A stretch of 64,000 bases of DNA. It comes from Achatina immaculata (taxonomy: Eukaryota; Mollusca; Gastropoda; Stylommatophora; Achatinidae). This document shows positions 1 through 12,663 of the stretch, piece by piece. Location: assembly GCA_009760885.1 (NCBI GenBank), contig CM019696.1, positions 41,110,267 through 41,174,266 of the forward strand, written 5' to 3'. The notes under the pieces were generated by a model. The model worked only from the letters and a program-made list of their open reading frames with translations, made no database searches and was not told the origin of the DNA. A program made the position numbers and the translations under genes. Numbering within the stretch: the first letter of the stretch is position 1; each line of letters starts with the position of its first letter.

Positions 1-643
1 TGCTTCACAAGATTAGCCTAATAGGCCCTGGTGACCGTTCTGCCCTTTTGAAGATATTGTACCAATAGTACACCTTCTGAATCCCAAAAGATGGAAGCCA
101 TCACTTTGCCTGCAGACAGAACCACCCTTGTCATTGTGAATAATGGCATGAACACGTTCCTGGGAGATGCCCAACTCAGTAGCAGTGTACCTCTCAGTTA
201 GTCATCAGTCCTCTATTAACGTGTCATGGATTCTGCATGTGGTTTCATTTGTGGTTACCGTTTTTGGTCTTCCTGGATGGGGATCATCTTTCAGACTATC
301 CCTTCCATGTGTGAATTGAGCTGCCCATTTCTTCACTGTGATGTAAGAAGGAGCACTCTCCCCTAGAGTCTCTACCATATCCTCATGGATCTCCTTCGAT
401 AATAAGCCCTTGATGCGGATGCAGATGTAACGAATGATTGCTCGATGAGAAATGTTATCCATTTTCACAATTTATGCCACCCCCTTACCAATTCAATAGC
501 CTGTGAAAAAAAAACTGGTTGCAGTTAATTTCTTGAAACTTGGTGTTTAATCTTACATTAACCTGATCTACAAATGCATTTGATATCAACTGTGCATTTA
601 AAGTATTTGTACCTTATGCTGAGAACCTATCAATCACCACTCT
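1..643 (-). mobile_element. mariner-like transposon copy M1, cut by window edge, internally deleted
   Basis: On the minus strand, positions 468 to 205 encode the N-terminal helix-turn-helix region of a mariner-type transposase (SSKEIHEDM-like segment, then a GRPKTVTT linker). The right end carries the terminal inverted repeat (about 610-643: TTATGCTGAGAACC..CAATCACCACTC) followed by a TA target dinucleotide. It is the same family as the long copy at 56690-58399. Alignment by eye to that copy shows an internal deletion near position 127, where the segment just before the first catalytic motif is joined to a more N-terminal part. The reading frame is broken, so the copy is dead. The other end lies outside the window. 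Confidence 0.85.
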
Positions 644-680
644 TATGAAGAATGTCCTCATTGATATATGAGAACGAAAT

Positions 681-1340
681 ATGTGGTGTGTCTAAAAAGT
701 TCGGTGAATGGTATCAGAAAACATTTACCTTTATTGGTCTTCAAAATAATCGCCATCTTTCACAGCACACTTTGGCAACATTCATAAAACTTCTAGAAAC
801 TGTCAGCAAAGGCCTCTTTAGGAATCGTTCTTAGAACCGCAGTCGCCACATCCATAAAATGTGCGCCTTTCATGACGTTTTTCGGGTAGGGAAACAGAAA
901 GAAGTAATTACCAATGCCATCAGTCGCAGATTTCGCGCTAGGATCATGTCTGTGGTTCTGCTTGTTGATGGCTGACCTGAACATGGCTCATCCTCAGCTG
1001 TTTCCTCACCATCGTGAAAGTGTTTGAACCAGTCATAAACACATTTTCTGTTCATGGCTTTTGTCCTGTACACTTGCACCATTTCATGCGCCCCGTCACA
1101 GTGTTTTCCAATTTGTAGTAGAATTTAACGTTCTTTTGTCTGCTCCATTGCACTGTGACCATACCTCTCACACTGACTACATTCATCTGCCCGCAAGCGA
1201 GTTTACCCTGTCAGTCACGTGTACTCCACACTAGGTTGCCCTTCTCGATGTGTCTCTGGATATTCATGTGCGTATGGCCACACGCCTGGCCCATGTTGAG
1301 TTATCAGACCATTCACTGAACATTTTAAAAACACCTTGTA
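681..1340 (-). mobile_element. mariner-like transposon copy M2, internally deleted, about 660 bp
   Basis: The ends are imperfect inverted repeats of about 35 bp: the left side reads GTGTCTAAAAAGTTCGGTGAATGG, and the reverse complement of the right side reads GTTTTTAAAATGTTCAGTGAATGG. Both are bordered by TA. On the minus strand, 1082-930 encodes a transposase N-terminus with a helix-turn-helix signature (CVYDWFKHFHDGEE, then a GQPSTSRT linker). The frame then jumps to the C-terminal PKEAFADSF-type segment near 830. The catalytic core is gone, so this is a non-autonomous relic. It belongs to a different mariner family from M1. Confidence 0.8.
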
Positions 1341-1532
1341 TAGCAATCTTCTTGCAAATTTAACATTTGTGAAAATAGTAAAGTAAGGCATGTATAAGTT
1401 AACATAAAGACATGATTATCATATCTTGTAGTGACATACAATAAATTGTGTGTGTTCTGAATGAATTAGGCAAACTGCTGTGGTATATTTCCGTTGTTTC
1501 ATTCATTTTCTCTTCCCCCTCCTGTCATCCAG

Positions 1533-4500
1533 GATGATGAAGATGATGAGGACTTGACTATCCCAGAGTTCAATCCTGAGAATCCTGTTGGTAAGCTAAC
1601 CAGCCTAGGCAGTGCTGGTGTTGTGTTTTTTTGTTTTTTTTTCATATAGTAAGCTGTATTAATTGTGTGACCCAGAAGTAGTTAGCTGAACGTAGACAGG
1701 TCTCCCCGGGGAACAACTTTGTTAAGAACACATTTATCTTAACATAGTCTTTGTGAGAACATAGATCTGTTTGCTTAAAAACTCTGACATACTTGTAACC
1801 CAGAAACCTGTACCAGTTAACACTAATTGTAATTGTTACTTTTGTAAAATGTAATGTGAGGTTGGTGGATGGATGGGGACATTCATATCTCCAGCGGTGA
1901 TGAGGAAAATCTGATGTGAAACCAATTAATCCAGAAGAGACTTAAGTACAGCCACCGGAGTCTGGAAAACAAAGTTTTGGCCAGGCCAGCCTACATCACT
2001 GTCTTCACGGCAGTCTGAACAAGACTAGTCTGCCCTAGCAAGGAAAGGTGCTGAAGTCGGAGGTACCCAGCTAAAAGGCACATCGCAAAAATCAGGGTGC
2101 CACTCATCATCGCTAGTGTGCGTATGAAGAAGAAGTAGGCAGGTCATCTTTTATTCAGATCAACTCAGATATGGACATGAGCACCTAGTATGCAATGTTA
2201 TAGAAATAATAAATCTGAAGTTAAGAGAATCTGCAGATGAGGCATGATAAAGGTACACCCAACATACAACACAGTGCTTGAAGGCTATAAATTAGTTATA
2301 TTGTGTGGCGAACTTTGTGTCCTTGATATTTGTATGGGTACTTTCAGAACAGGCTCACAAGTCAGGTAAAGAGTGGTACAAATTTTTCTTCTCCATGCAC
2401 TTTAAAGTGGTAATTAATTTCTTGACAATATTTCCAATCAGAATGTTACATTTTGGCATACATTCTAAAACAGCATTTGTTTTGATCTAATACATGTTGT
2501 ACACTGAACATTAAGATGATGCATAAATGACTGCACAGAGCATCGAATGCAGGTTAAATGTTTATTTTCATCTTTCCGTGGCAGTATTTAGATATTTTTT
2601 TAGCATGTCTATTTTAATTCCTTTTAGGCGTGAAGTATGTAATCCCAGTGACTGGATTCTTCTGTAAGCTGTGCCATAAGTTCTACAACAATGAGAAGTC
2701 GGCCAAGGGTTCTCACTGCCAGAGTGAGACTCATTATGAGAAATTTAAGGTGAGTTTATGCTCAACACAGTTTTCATTGAATGAACCTTGTCATGTACTG
2801 GTGATGTTCAGGTATACTGATTATGTGAATGATTGTAATCTGGTTATTGGGAGCTACAGAATAAACTGGGTTGTGTGCCTTGTTGATGCTGCTTCGATTC
2901 TTATGAATTTGTCATCCATACATTGGCAGCCCAGTTTTTAACTCTTCCCGAGCGTATTGGCACTATCCTGCCGCTTCCGGTTTCAATGCTGAGAGCGTAT
3001 TGTCAGGATCGTGACAATTATTTGTTTCATTAAAACAAGCGGTGTAACATTTAGATTGTACATATTTCGTCCGCGATTCCGGTGACACTTTCAAAATGGC
3101 GAATGCGTGCCTAGTTACGAGCGATGCCGAGCGAGAATACGGACGAGAAGCATGGAAATTTTTCAATTTTTTACGATGTAGATAGGGGTATGGACATAGC
3201 CTATGGCCACCCCGCTGCTCTTGAATGTTTTCTAAGTAGATTTAGACATATTTAGACGACTGGAGAAGTAGTTAGGAGTAGTTAGGAGGTTATTTCAGAC
3301 ATTCAGTAAGCGAAAATGCCATACGGAGTCACAATACGAGATCGATAAGTAGATCTACACATCTTAGATGGTAAATAGGGGTAAGAAGCGCGAATCTAGA
3401 TCTAGCCGATGGTGAGCTGGCCACAATCAGTGTCTAAAAACATCACATTACTTCTTTTTTCCTAAAAAACTCTGCATTTATGAAATTTTCATTCATTTAG
3501 CTACACTTTGATACATATTACGTATACGGAAGTACATGGAAACACTGTTTTTCATTCCATTTTACACCTAGACCCCTTACTGACAAGGACCCGCGTTTTT
3601 ACTCCCGCACTCCAGAAAACGTCCGTGTTTCTTCCTCCAGCACGGAAAGAGTTAATGAATATTCATTATTGTAGTGAAAATTTCTACAAACACTATCCTT
3701 TGTTTCATTGGTCCAGATTAATTCATTAATCTGAAACACTTTTGAATTCTTCATTGTTCAATCTTGCATTGACACCAATCTCTCTCAAAAATGTGGCAGT
3801 TCATCTCTCAGGTTTTCAGCATCATAGTAAGGCTTCTCTTTTAGGGGGCTGGGGTCTAGCAAAGTCCATTGCACGAGTGGGACGTGTAGGTGGTAGCTCT
3901 GGAAGATGTAATGCCTGTTTCTCTTTGCTACAGGCACAAAAGTCTGTTGAGCCAATTTTCAGCTTCTGGCATAACTTTTGGATTAAAAGGTATTTGCTGC
4001 ACTTCTAATTTATTCAGTTGTGGCTGGTGGTTGCCATACTTCATCACAATATAATTAAAACCAGATGTTAGCCATTAAGTTATAATAATTTCATGATTAT
4101 TTCAGCAGTAAATCAGATTTATGGTTTTAGTGCAGAAAATTTGTTTATGGCACTTTGTAAATATTATGAAACTGCACTCATTCTGTGTCCAGAAACATAC
4201 TTTTCCTTTGTCCATGCTCCAAGTCTGTGTGTCAGTGTTGCAGATTATCCATGTGTAATAGATTCCTGGAACCAGTGATAAAGGAATTTGACAGTACATC
4301 AGGGTCTAAGAATAGGAGTGTCCTAGATGTTTTAGTTTCATATAAAATGAGAAAAGTAGTTGCTTTTTATTGTTTTAATTTGTTTCAAGCCTTTTATTTC
4401 TCACTATAGATTAAGGTATATCATCTCTTCTTTCTCTTTCTCTCTCTTTTTTTTTTCCAAACTCATAAGTTTTGGATGTAAAACTGAGCAAGTAAGCCAT

Positions 4501-6517
4501 TCCAAAACAAATCTCAGAAATTTTTCCTAACAAATGCTATAAAATGAAACATTGAGCAGATGTAAAACTAACCAAAATGAAAAGAGCAGTTTCATGTCAG
4601 TTTTTAAATGTGTTAAAATAATGTCACCTGTTCATGGGTATAATGTTACTTGCTTTAAACAGTCTACTAAATAAAGTCTTACAAAATTTTTGGTCCAGGA
4701 GAAAGTCATTGGATATAATGGTAAATCCATAGAAACAAGAAAGGTTTGTGAAACAGGGTATGCAGACTGGATTGTGGGGCAGTAAAATAATTGAAAAAAA
4801 AAACTTTACAGCACTACAGCTATAAAAAAAATGTAAGAAACATTGTTAACTGCATGAAAATCAAACAAATGGTTATAACTTCATTAACAACAAGAATTAA
4901 TCTCTCTCTCTCTCTCTCTGAACCTTAAATGCCCAGGGCACATGGGGCTTCCGCAAGGGTTTTCCACAAATGCCTGTCCTTCGCCTTTTTTTCTGCTCTT
5001 GCCCAGGTGAGCCCTCTATTGCTCAACATCCTTTCTGTTGTTCTTCTCCATGTCTCTTTTGGTCTACCCTTACTTCTGTTCCCCTGTAGTGTCCATCTTA
5101 GTGGTATTTTTGGTAGTGAATTGTCAGTCATTTGGAGCACATGTCCCAACCATCGCCAGCATCTTGACTCAGTAATTGTTGTCAGTGGTTTCATCTGCAT
5201 TTCTGCTAATAAGATGTTATTTCTTATGGTGTTTAAACTATCAGACTGCTACAGAAACGGATGCAAGGGAAAAAACAAATGCAGGTGGAAGGAGAAGTGC
5301 GTACAAGAATTAATGCAGTTCATATAATAGTTTATTCATGTATTGAACTGACTTTCTTGATCCATCATTTGCAATAAGAAGGGCACAGCAGTAGTAAATA
5401 TGAAACCCTGTTAGTTTAGAGCTGCTATTTATATAGTTTTACTAGAACTATTATTATAATTATTAATATATATTATTAATATAATAATATATATTATTTA
5501 TATTAATATATAATACTAGAATTATAGTTTGTTACTTTACATCCTCATTTCTGTTATTTTTTTTCCTAGCAAGCTACAGAGGAAAAGATAGTGGCCAGAG
5601 AAAAAAGGCTTGCTGAAAAGGCAGCTGCTGAGGCGGCACAGAAAGAGGAAGATGAAAAGCGAAAAGAAGCAGAGAAGGACAGTGAAATGGATCAAGATAA
5701 AGAAGAGAATGAAGAAAAGTCCAAAAAGGATGATCACCATGGAGATGATGAAGATTATGATGATGAGCTGCCCCTGGAAGATGAAGATAATGAGGGTGGA
5801 TTGTTGAAGGATGATGAATTTGATGGTGCACTTGATGAGAAGGGTGAAGCAAGTAAGGACAATACATTTGATGACTCGTATATGACAGCAACCAGTGCTG
5901 ATGGCAGCTACTACTTGCCTGGAGATTTGTCCCAGATCCGTGCAGAATCACTTTCTACTGGTTTTGAAGGTGAGATTTCATTTCAGGCAAAAAATAGAAA
6001 TTGAATCCTTCAAGTTCAATATGTACATGTCATTTTCATGATTTATACTACATTGCTTAACCTTTTACTGTCTTTTAATAGACATTCTCATTAGACAAGT
6101 GATCTTCTATATTTTTATATATTTAGGAGTGAAATAAGAGGCTATTTTGTTTAAGGAAGTCCTAATTTATATGTTTTATTCTTCCTGTGTACCTCATTGC
6201 CAAACTATTTGGTACTTAACAGAACATCACATATTGTTTCTTAAGTCTGTTGTATTTAAATTGTATTTAAATTTTGTTCAGATAAGAACCAAGAATTGGC
6301 ACAAGAGAGCATTTTGTTAGAGGACACGACTGTTGCTGATAGAAGCACTGAAGACACTAGTATGGATTTGACTGCTGAAGGTCCTGACAAAGGGGAAGAA
6401 TCAGTCGGTGGCAGTGATGAAGAGTCAACTCCAACTCCAGCAGTGGCCACCAAGTCTCCTAGAGGCAGAGGAGGCACTGCCAGACGTGGCCGCGGGAAAG
6501 GAAAGGCCCGAAAATGA
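1533..6517 (+). CDS. Matrin-type zinc finger protein, 3' part (four exons)
   Basis: Four exons splice in frame: 1533-1590, 2628-2749, 5570-5969 and 6282-6517 (stop TGA at 6515). All visible junctions are AG/GT, and the phases match (1, 0, 1). The product opens with an acidic DDEDDED stretch. A matrin/U1-type zinc finger follows (CKLC, 13 residues, H, 5 residues, H), preceded by YVIPVTGFF, which resembles the C-terminal finger region of matrin-3 and ZNF638. Exon 3 encodes a long Lys/Glu/Ala coiled-coil-like region that turns strongly acidic (DDEDYDDELPLEDEDNEGG). The last exon ends in an Arg/Gly/Lys-rich tail (SPRGRGGTARRGRGKGKARK). Family members are nuclear RNA- or DNA-binding, nuclear-matrix-associated proteins, so a nuclear RNA-processing role is inferred. 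The 5' exons lie left of the window, and I cannot decide between matrin-3, ZNF638 and CIZ1-like orthology. Confidence 0.8.
1710..2137 (+). repeat. Interspersed repeat family R1, copy 1 (intronic)
   Basis: About 430 bp closely resembles 17533-18133. Shared blocks include TTAAGAACACA, TGGTGGATGGATGGGGACAT, GGAAAACAAAGTTTTGGCCA and a GAAGAAGAAG tail. The second copy carries about 170 bp of extra sequence in the middle. The GAA-rich 3' tail fits a retroposed 3' end, but I see no coding frame or tRNA-like head. Confidence 0.7.
2938..3655 (+). mobile_element. TTAA-flanked MITE (piggyBac-like), copy 1
   Basis: The element is bordered on both sides by TTAA (2938-2941 and 3652-3655) and has inverted ends: CTCTTCCCGAGCG at the left, and CTCTTTCCGTGCT as the reverse complement of the right. 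Copies with the same ends and TTAA borders lie at 22279-22583 and 32567-33247. There is no transposase frame. TTAA target sites are the hallmark of the piggyBac superfamily. It sits in the intron between the zinc-finger exon and the acidic exon of the matrin-type gene. Confidence 0.8.
4903..5240 (-). mobile_element. LINE family E, 3' fragment with (GA)n tail
   Basis: On the minus strand, 5200-4925 reads the C-terminal end of a non-LTR reverse transcriptase protein (RRWLGHVLRM-type motif, NRSKGRPKETWRR, then KDRHLWKTLAEA) and ends just before a (GA)n run (4903-4919). It matches the plus-strand copy at 61560-61975 over its whole length, including the microsatellite tail. It is 5' truncated and intronic. 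Confidence 0.85.
5444..5520. repeat. AT-rich simple repeat
   Basis: A run of TATTAATATA and ATAATATAT units about 75 bp long, directly upstream of the polypyrimidine tract of the acidic exon of the matrin-type gene. Confidence 0.7.
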
Positions 6518-8640
6518 AACCTTGGTTTTCTTCTTGTTTGATGCCTTTTAATAGAGGCAGATTCATTGCAAAATACTTTGTGTTGTTAGTGCACAGAATA
6601 GTTTTAGTGCAACTCTATTATCATTTCTTCCAAATTTCAAGACTTAATGAAATTATTTCCTGGGGTTTGGTACTTTTATAGTGTACGTAATTTTAGTTTA
6701 GGTATAGCTGGTTTAATCTCTTTCAATATTATTTTTTTTTTAGCTTTATCTTTAGACTCTCATATTTCCTTATGACCAGGCTATAGTATATCAGTCCAAG
6801 AACATAGCACTGTTGTTGTAAAATGTGTTAGTGTTGTTTCCTGCAGATTTTTGTACATTCAGTGTTGTTTGTACATTGTAGTGGTAGCTTATGTGTTTGC
6901 CATCTTTTATAGTGCAGTTGCAAGTTATGTCCTCTCCTGTTTGTGGTGCACAAGTATTGGCTTTAAACACTGTATCATCATGGTATGTTACTTTACATTT
7001 TGTGGTTAATGTCCAGAATAGACATTTTGTTTTTTTTTTACTTTTAAAAAAATGTGTAAAACCTGTAATCTTCACATATTTGTCATCTTATTTCCAAAGT
7101 TTTATCTCTTTTGTAAGAAATCACTTTATCTAAATTTGTTCCTGCGTATTCAAATATATCTGAACAAACAAATGGAATGACAGATGGTCAAGATATGCAG
7201 GCCCATCCCACCACTTTATGGTCTCTAATTCAGCAGTGCACAACCTGGGTCCATATAGTGAAAAGACTTTATTTTTGTACATCACAGAGCTCATAGATGT
7301 GGCTATGTGCTTTTGGGTTTTTTTTTCTTTTTCAGTTTAATACTTTTGGACAGAGAGTCTTGTTAGCTTGGGGGTACATGACCTGGAAAAGGTTTGGAAC
7401 CACTGTGGAGCAGTTGCAAATTATTCTATACATAGTGGGAAGAATTTTTTTTCTTCTAAATGTTTCCCAAATGTGTTATGATTATATGTTTATTGATTTT
7501 TTTGGGATTTTTTTTGATGTACCTTTTTTTTTTAAAGAAAAAATGTGTAGCTTATGTGGTTGAAATATTTATATTTGTAGAGTTACTCATTTAACCAGTT
7601 AACAAATGGTATACTTGCCATATTGTATCTTAGATTTTGTATTCCATATTTTACAGCTTTGTCTCATTTAACAGTTTTTCGCATTTGTTTTACAATGTTC
7701 AAAGTTTGCTTTTAAGATAAGAGTCGCATTTTTTGTGAGTTGGATAGTATCTGGGATTGGGATTATTTCATCAGTTGTTATTGATACTTTTTATATTCCA
7801 TTCAAGGATAGACCATGATCTTGTGCATTCTTTAAAAAAAAAAAAGAACTAAAAAAACTTGATCAGTAAATGCAAAAGCTGTGGTTGAATAGAGTGCACA
7901 GAAGATCTGAATGTATCCGTGAAGATGTATGTAGATCTGTGCAGGTGAAACCAGCTGTGTGGGCTGCTGTTAGTTCATGGAGAAATTAGACACTGCATTG
8001 GTGTGGCATTTCCAAGATACTGTACACCAAAATTAATTTTGGAGTGCTTTTGCCTGTAGGTGTGAATTATGCATCAGTTTTGGAAATCACGTCACAATTG
8101 ATATTTTAGCTTGCTTTTAGTGTTATAAAAATAATATTATTAGTAATGCTAGGATTTATTTTTTTTTGTTAAATGACGAAGTATTTTAACAAAGGTGTTG
8201 TTAATTTCCTAAGTGTTTGTTGAGTTTTGATAATTTAAACCTGATCTCCATCATGTCACATAGATGCCCTCATGCCAGCATGTACATTACTGGTTCTATT
8301 CTGTTGATTTGGCATGTGTGCATTAGCAAATATTTTCCTAGTGTCATTTTTCATTTTGAATGTTGTCAGTGAAAACATCAGTATGGCAATAAGCATGTAA
8401 CAGAGATGTATTATTGGATCTAGTTTATTTCATCAACTGTTAGTAATTTGTTATGACAATGACAATAATGTAACCACATCCTGGACTAGAATTATATGCA
8501 GCAAAGTTCACCCTGGCTAAATAATGAACCATTTTCTGCTTCTTCAGTGTGTGTATGTTCAGTTCTTTGAAGAGTTTTGATCAGGAAATTTTCTTTTCTT
8601 CTTTTTTTTTTCAGTCAATAAATTTTAAAAACGTCCTAGT
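6518..8640 (+). other. Probable long 3' UTR of the matrin-type gene
   Basis: This roughly 2.1-kb AT-rich stretch follows the stop codon and is almost free of recognisable transposons, apart from a possible hAT-like MITE at 7234-7405. An AATAAA hexamer at 8617-8622 is followed by a GT-rich stretch and could be the polyadenylation signal. The end point is an inference and needs transcript data. Confidence 0.45.
7234..7405. mobile_element. Possible hAT-like MITE
   Basis: The left end is CAGTGCACAACCTGGGTCC, and the reverse complement of the right end is CAGTGGTTCCAAACCTTTTCC, the typical CAGTGGTTC start of hAT-derived MITEs. Left-end identity is only partial and no clear 8-bp target duplication is visible. 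Confidence 0.4.
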
Positions 8641-9324
8641 GGTGTTGCAATTAATGTCTTATTTGTATACAGTCTGTCCAGGAAAATCACATTGTGTAAT
8701 GCACAGCTGAGCAGGAAGGAAGGAAGGAAACAAGGTGATGCATAAGAAAGAAGAGCGCTCTGTGAATTTGACCTATCATATGATGTACTTTTAATTTCAC
8801 AACATGAGAGGGGAAAAATATCCCCTGTGAAGTCAGTTTATGAACATTAAAATACATGAACTTTAGTGCTGTATATCCACACAGAGTATTGCCTTTTATT
8901 CTGGCAGCATTCTCAGTAAAAAAGTCAGTGTATCAGAAGTTCACAGGTCAAGCCGCACACACACAACACTCCCTCTCTCTCCCTCCAGCATATGATTTCC
9001 ATATCCCAATGGGTGACAATAGAATGGTTAATCTATAGGGTCGATTAATGGTCCTGAAAAAAATTTTGCACTGCCTTTGACAATTACCTTGTTCTGGTCA
9101 GTTTCATGAAGTGGGCTGAATGTAATCTATAATTGGTAAATCTTTTAAAAATATATCTGGTCTACATTTCAAGCTGTGTTATACAGAGGCTCCTGTGTTA
9201 CTATAAGATAATATGAATATATGACATGTCAGCCAGAAGTCTGCAAAACAAGACGTCAGTTTAAATTGTGGATGGGTACTTCAAAGCAAGCAAGAACCAT
9301 ATTCTAAAGGATAGTACAGATTCT
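8641..9324. other. Intergenic stretch, nothing recognised
   Basis: AT-rich sequence holding a short (GGAA)n run near 8712 and a CA-rich run near 8957. I see no coding exon or transposon signature. Confidence 0.5.
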
Positions 9325-9440
9325 TTATCTTAATGCAAAGAAAACTAAATTGATGACAACTGACAAAACAAATAGGCAGTTGAAATATATATTGAGGAAA
9401 AATTGGAAGAGGTCTCTGTTTTGAATATCTTGGATCATTC
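9325..9440 (+). mobile_element. LINE reverse-transcriptase fragment
   Basis: The plus strand reads LNAKKTKLMTT, the conserved G-x-N-x-x-KTK-M type segment after the YADD box of non-LTR reverse transcriptases. The frame is soon lost. It abuts the inverted LINE arm at 9443. Confidence 0.6.
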
Positions 9441-9442
9441 AT

Positions 9443-9893
9443 CATCAGATGCCGTGCCGACTGGCATTGGCTGTTATGCTTCTCCAGAGTACACGATCCT
9501 TCATGCAGGCCATCAGCTCAGTTGGTGATCTCCTCTCACACCATCCCGTCAGACTGTCCAGTATCATTTCTCTTGGTCTTCCTCTTCATCTTCTTCCTTC
9601 TATTTTTCCTGTTGTTATAATATTTTCTATGCCCCCTCTTCTCATTGCATGTCCTATGAAAGTACATTGTCTCTCTCTTATCTTTTTGACAAGATTTTTT
9701 TTGTCTCTCCAGCTCTTCTCATACATTCTTCATTAGTTATTTTTGCTGTCCAGGGAATTTGCAACATTCTTCTAATAAACCACATTTCTACTGCTTCCAA
9801 TGATTTTTGTGCAAACCTGCCTATTGTCCATGATTCACTTCCATATAACAAGATAGGTTCAATATAGCATTTTAGGACTCATTTTCTAACATG
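9443..9893 (-). repeat. Left arm of a near-perfect 450-bp inverted repeat (LINE 3' end)
   Basis: The reverse complement of this segment matches 12215-12663 with only one difference that I can find, a run of eight versus seven A. It contains the 3' coding end of a LINE (family F; EAVEMWFIRRMLQIPW motif) and ends with the GAT-type tail. Its inner end is at an ATGTTAG sequence. Confidence 0.9.
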
Positions 9894-12663
9894 GCAAAAC
9901 TAACAAGTTCAAAACAGCAACATAGAATGTTAGAACTTTATTCCAGGCTGAAAAATTAAAAATGTAAAGAGGGAAATGGAAAGGATGAAGATCAGCACAT
10001 TAGGAATGACTGAAGTTAGATGGACAGGTGCAGGGAAGATATTAAACTCTGATAAATATACAATAATATATGAAGGAACTAAGAAACATGAACGAGGAGT
10101 AGGAATAATATTTGACGAACAAACAGCAAGGACAGTTGTAGGATATTTGAACATCTCAGACCGAGTCCTGCTAGACCAACTGAAAGGATGATCAATAAAC
10201 ATAAATATTATACAAATGTATGCTCCAACATCTGAAAGTTCTGAAGAAGATGTACGGCTATTTTATAATGACATAGAGACAGCTATAAAACACATAAAAG
10301 TCACATGAAGTTACTATAGTCATGCGAGATTTTAATGCCAAAGTTTGTAAAGGAAGAACTTCGTTGGTGACTATGGACTGGGGGAGAGGAATGACAGAGG
10401 TTATAAATTAATTGAATGGGCAAGAATACATAGCATGGTTGTGGGAAACGCCTGGTTTAAACAACATCCTCGAAGACTGGCAACGTTGTGCAGCCCAGAC
10501 AAAAAGACATTTAACCAGATAGACTACATATTAATCAACAGATTCCGCAGTGCATTACTGACAACAAAAACCATGCCAGGAACCGACTGCAATAGTGACC
10601 ATGACCCATTCTGTGGAAAAATTGGAATAAAGCTAAAGAAAGCATGCAGAAAAGTGAGAAACATCAAACTGAATATAGAACTCCTTAAAAATGACTAAGA
10701 ACTGTGAGAACAACACAAAGTTATAACAAATAGATACAATGTAATAGCAAAGATAAATAGTATAAATGAACAATGGGCAATGTTAAGAGATTCTATCCAC
10801 CAAACTGTTAGGGAGATGAATACCACCAAAAAAAGGAAGCCCCTAAAAATAAATGGATGACAGACATCTTAGGACTGATGGACAAGAGGAGGAGGAGTAA
10901 AAATGAAGAAAAATATAGCAAGATAAATAAAGAAATAATACTCAAATGCAGAGAAGCAAAGGATGTGTGGTTAAATGAACAGTGCAGACACATAGAGGAC
11001 TCTCATAATAAAGACAGCAAAAACACGGACAAACTAGTGAACTCGCAGGCAGGAAAAATAAATATACCACAGGATGCATGAAATCAAAAGAAGGTAAAAT
11101 GTTAATGGGAAAAGAAGACATTGTGGACAGAGTACATCGGTGAGTTATATGGAGGAGAAAGACCAGAATTAACACTAGGTATTGAAAACCGATGGACCAC
11201 CAATACTTGAAATCATAGATGCCATCAAACACATGAAGAAAGTAAGAGCAACTGGGCCTGATAATATAACAATAGAAGATAGAGAGGCACTAGAGGAGAT
11301 AGGAATAAAAATAATGACCAAGTTACTGAATGACATTTACAACAGTGGTTATATTCCCAGTGACCATATTAAATCCACGTTTATAGCACTACCAAAGAAA
11401 CCAAGTGCAAAGGAATGTGATGACCACCGGACTATCAGCCTCTCATGTCACATAACGAAGCTACTTCTGAGAATCATTATGAGAACAACAAGGAAAAGGA
11501 TAAAAATCGAAATAGCAGATGAACAGTTTGGATTTGTTGAAGGAAAGGGAACACACAATGCCATTTATGCTTTATGAACACTAACAAAGAGCTTTAGAAG
11601 TACAGAAAGATCTCTACTTATGCTTCATTGATTACACCAAGGCATTCAACAAGGTGAAACATAATGAAATTATTAAAATGCTTGAAGACATCAATACAGA
11701 TGGCAAAGACCTGAGGATTGTAAAACATCTATACTGGCACCAAGAAGCAGCAATTCTAGTTGAAAATAGAACTGGAAAATATCAACCTATATAACAAGGA
11801 TGTGTACTATCTCCAGACCTTTTTTCTCTGTACAGCAAGAATATTCTAAGAACGATCATCACAGAACTAAGCATAAAAATTGGACGATACAATATTAACA
11901 ACCTTCGGTATGCTGACGACACAGTACTGATTGCTGAGAACCAACAAGACCTGCAAAATCTCTTGGATAAAGTGGCCAAAGAAAGTGAATAGAAAGGCCT
12001 TACTTAGAACATAAAAAAGACGGAGACTATGCTTAAATCTGAGAAACAGAATCCACCAACATGTAGTATAAAATTAAACAGAACTATTCTAAAGCAGGTG
12101 CAAAAATTGAAATACCCTGGAGCAGTAAACTTCAGATGGGAAATACAGAACAGAATTAGGCCAAGCAAAGACTGTATTTCAGAGAATGAGAAACATTATC
12201 CAACATATCATTGAATGTTAGAAAATGAGTCCTAAAATGCTATATTGAACCTATCTTGTTATATGGAAGTGAATCATGGACAATAGGCAGGTTTGCACAA
12301 AAATCATTGGAAGCAGTAGAAATGTGGTTTATTAGAAGAATGTTGCAAATTCCCTGGACAGCAAAAATAACTAATGAAGAATGTATGAGAAGAGCTGGAG
12401 AGACAAAAAAATCTTGTCAAAAAGATAAGAGAGAGACAATGTACTTTCATAGGACATGCAATGAGAAGAGGGGGCATAGAAAATATTATAACAACAGGAA
12501 AAATAGAAGGAAGAAGATGAAGAGGAAGACCAAGAGAAATGATACTGGACAGTCTGACGGGATGGTGTGAGAGGAGATCACCAACTGAGCTGATGGCCTG
12601 CATGAAGGATCGTGTACTCTGGAGAAGCATAACAGCCAATGCCAGTCGGCACGGCATCTGATG
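9894..12663 (+). pseudogene. LINE family F (APE-type non-LTR retrotransposon), near full length, decayed
   Basis: The conceptual product contains an apurinic-type endonuclease domain at 9930-10700 (EMERMKISTLGMTEVRWTG, then HERGVGI, IDYILINRF and NSDHDP catalytic segments). A reverse transcriptase domain follows at 11180-12200 (LPKKPSA, EQFGFVEGKGT, and RYADDTVLIA at about 11905, the YADD active-site box). The thumb and C-terminal end (EAVEMWFIRRMLQIPW) finish near 12570, and a GATGATGAT tail closes the copy. In-frame stops and frameshifts occur throughout, so it is dead. The layout matches RTE-like animal LINEs of the type often annotated as craniofacial development protein 2-like. The last 450 bp form one arm of an inverted repeat with 9443-9893. 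Confidence 0.85.

Noticed and set aside
5574..5951. His/Leu-rich minus-strand ORF
   Set aside because: It is the antisense shadow of the acidic exon of the matrin-type gene.
9449..9867. Plus-strand ORFs with MPCRLALAVMLLQ as a small secreted protein
   Set aside because: They are the antisense reading of the family F LINE 3' end. The same peptide appears on the minus strand of the other arm (12304-12912).
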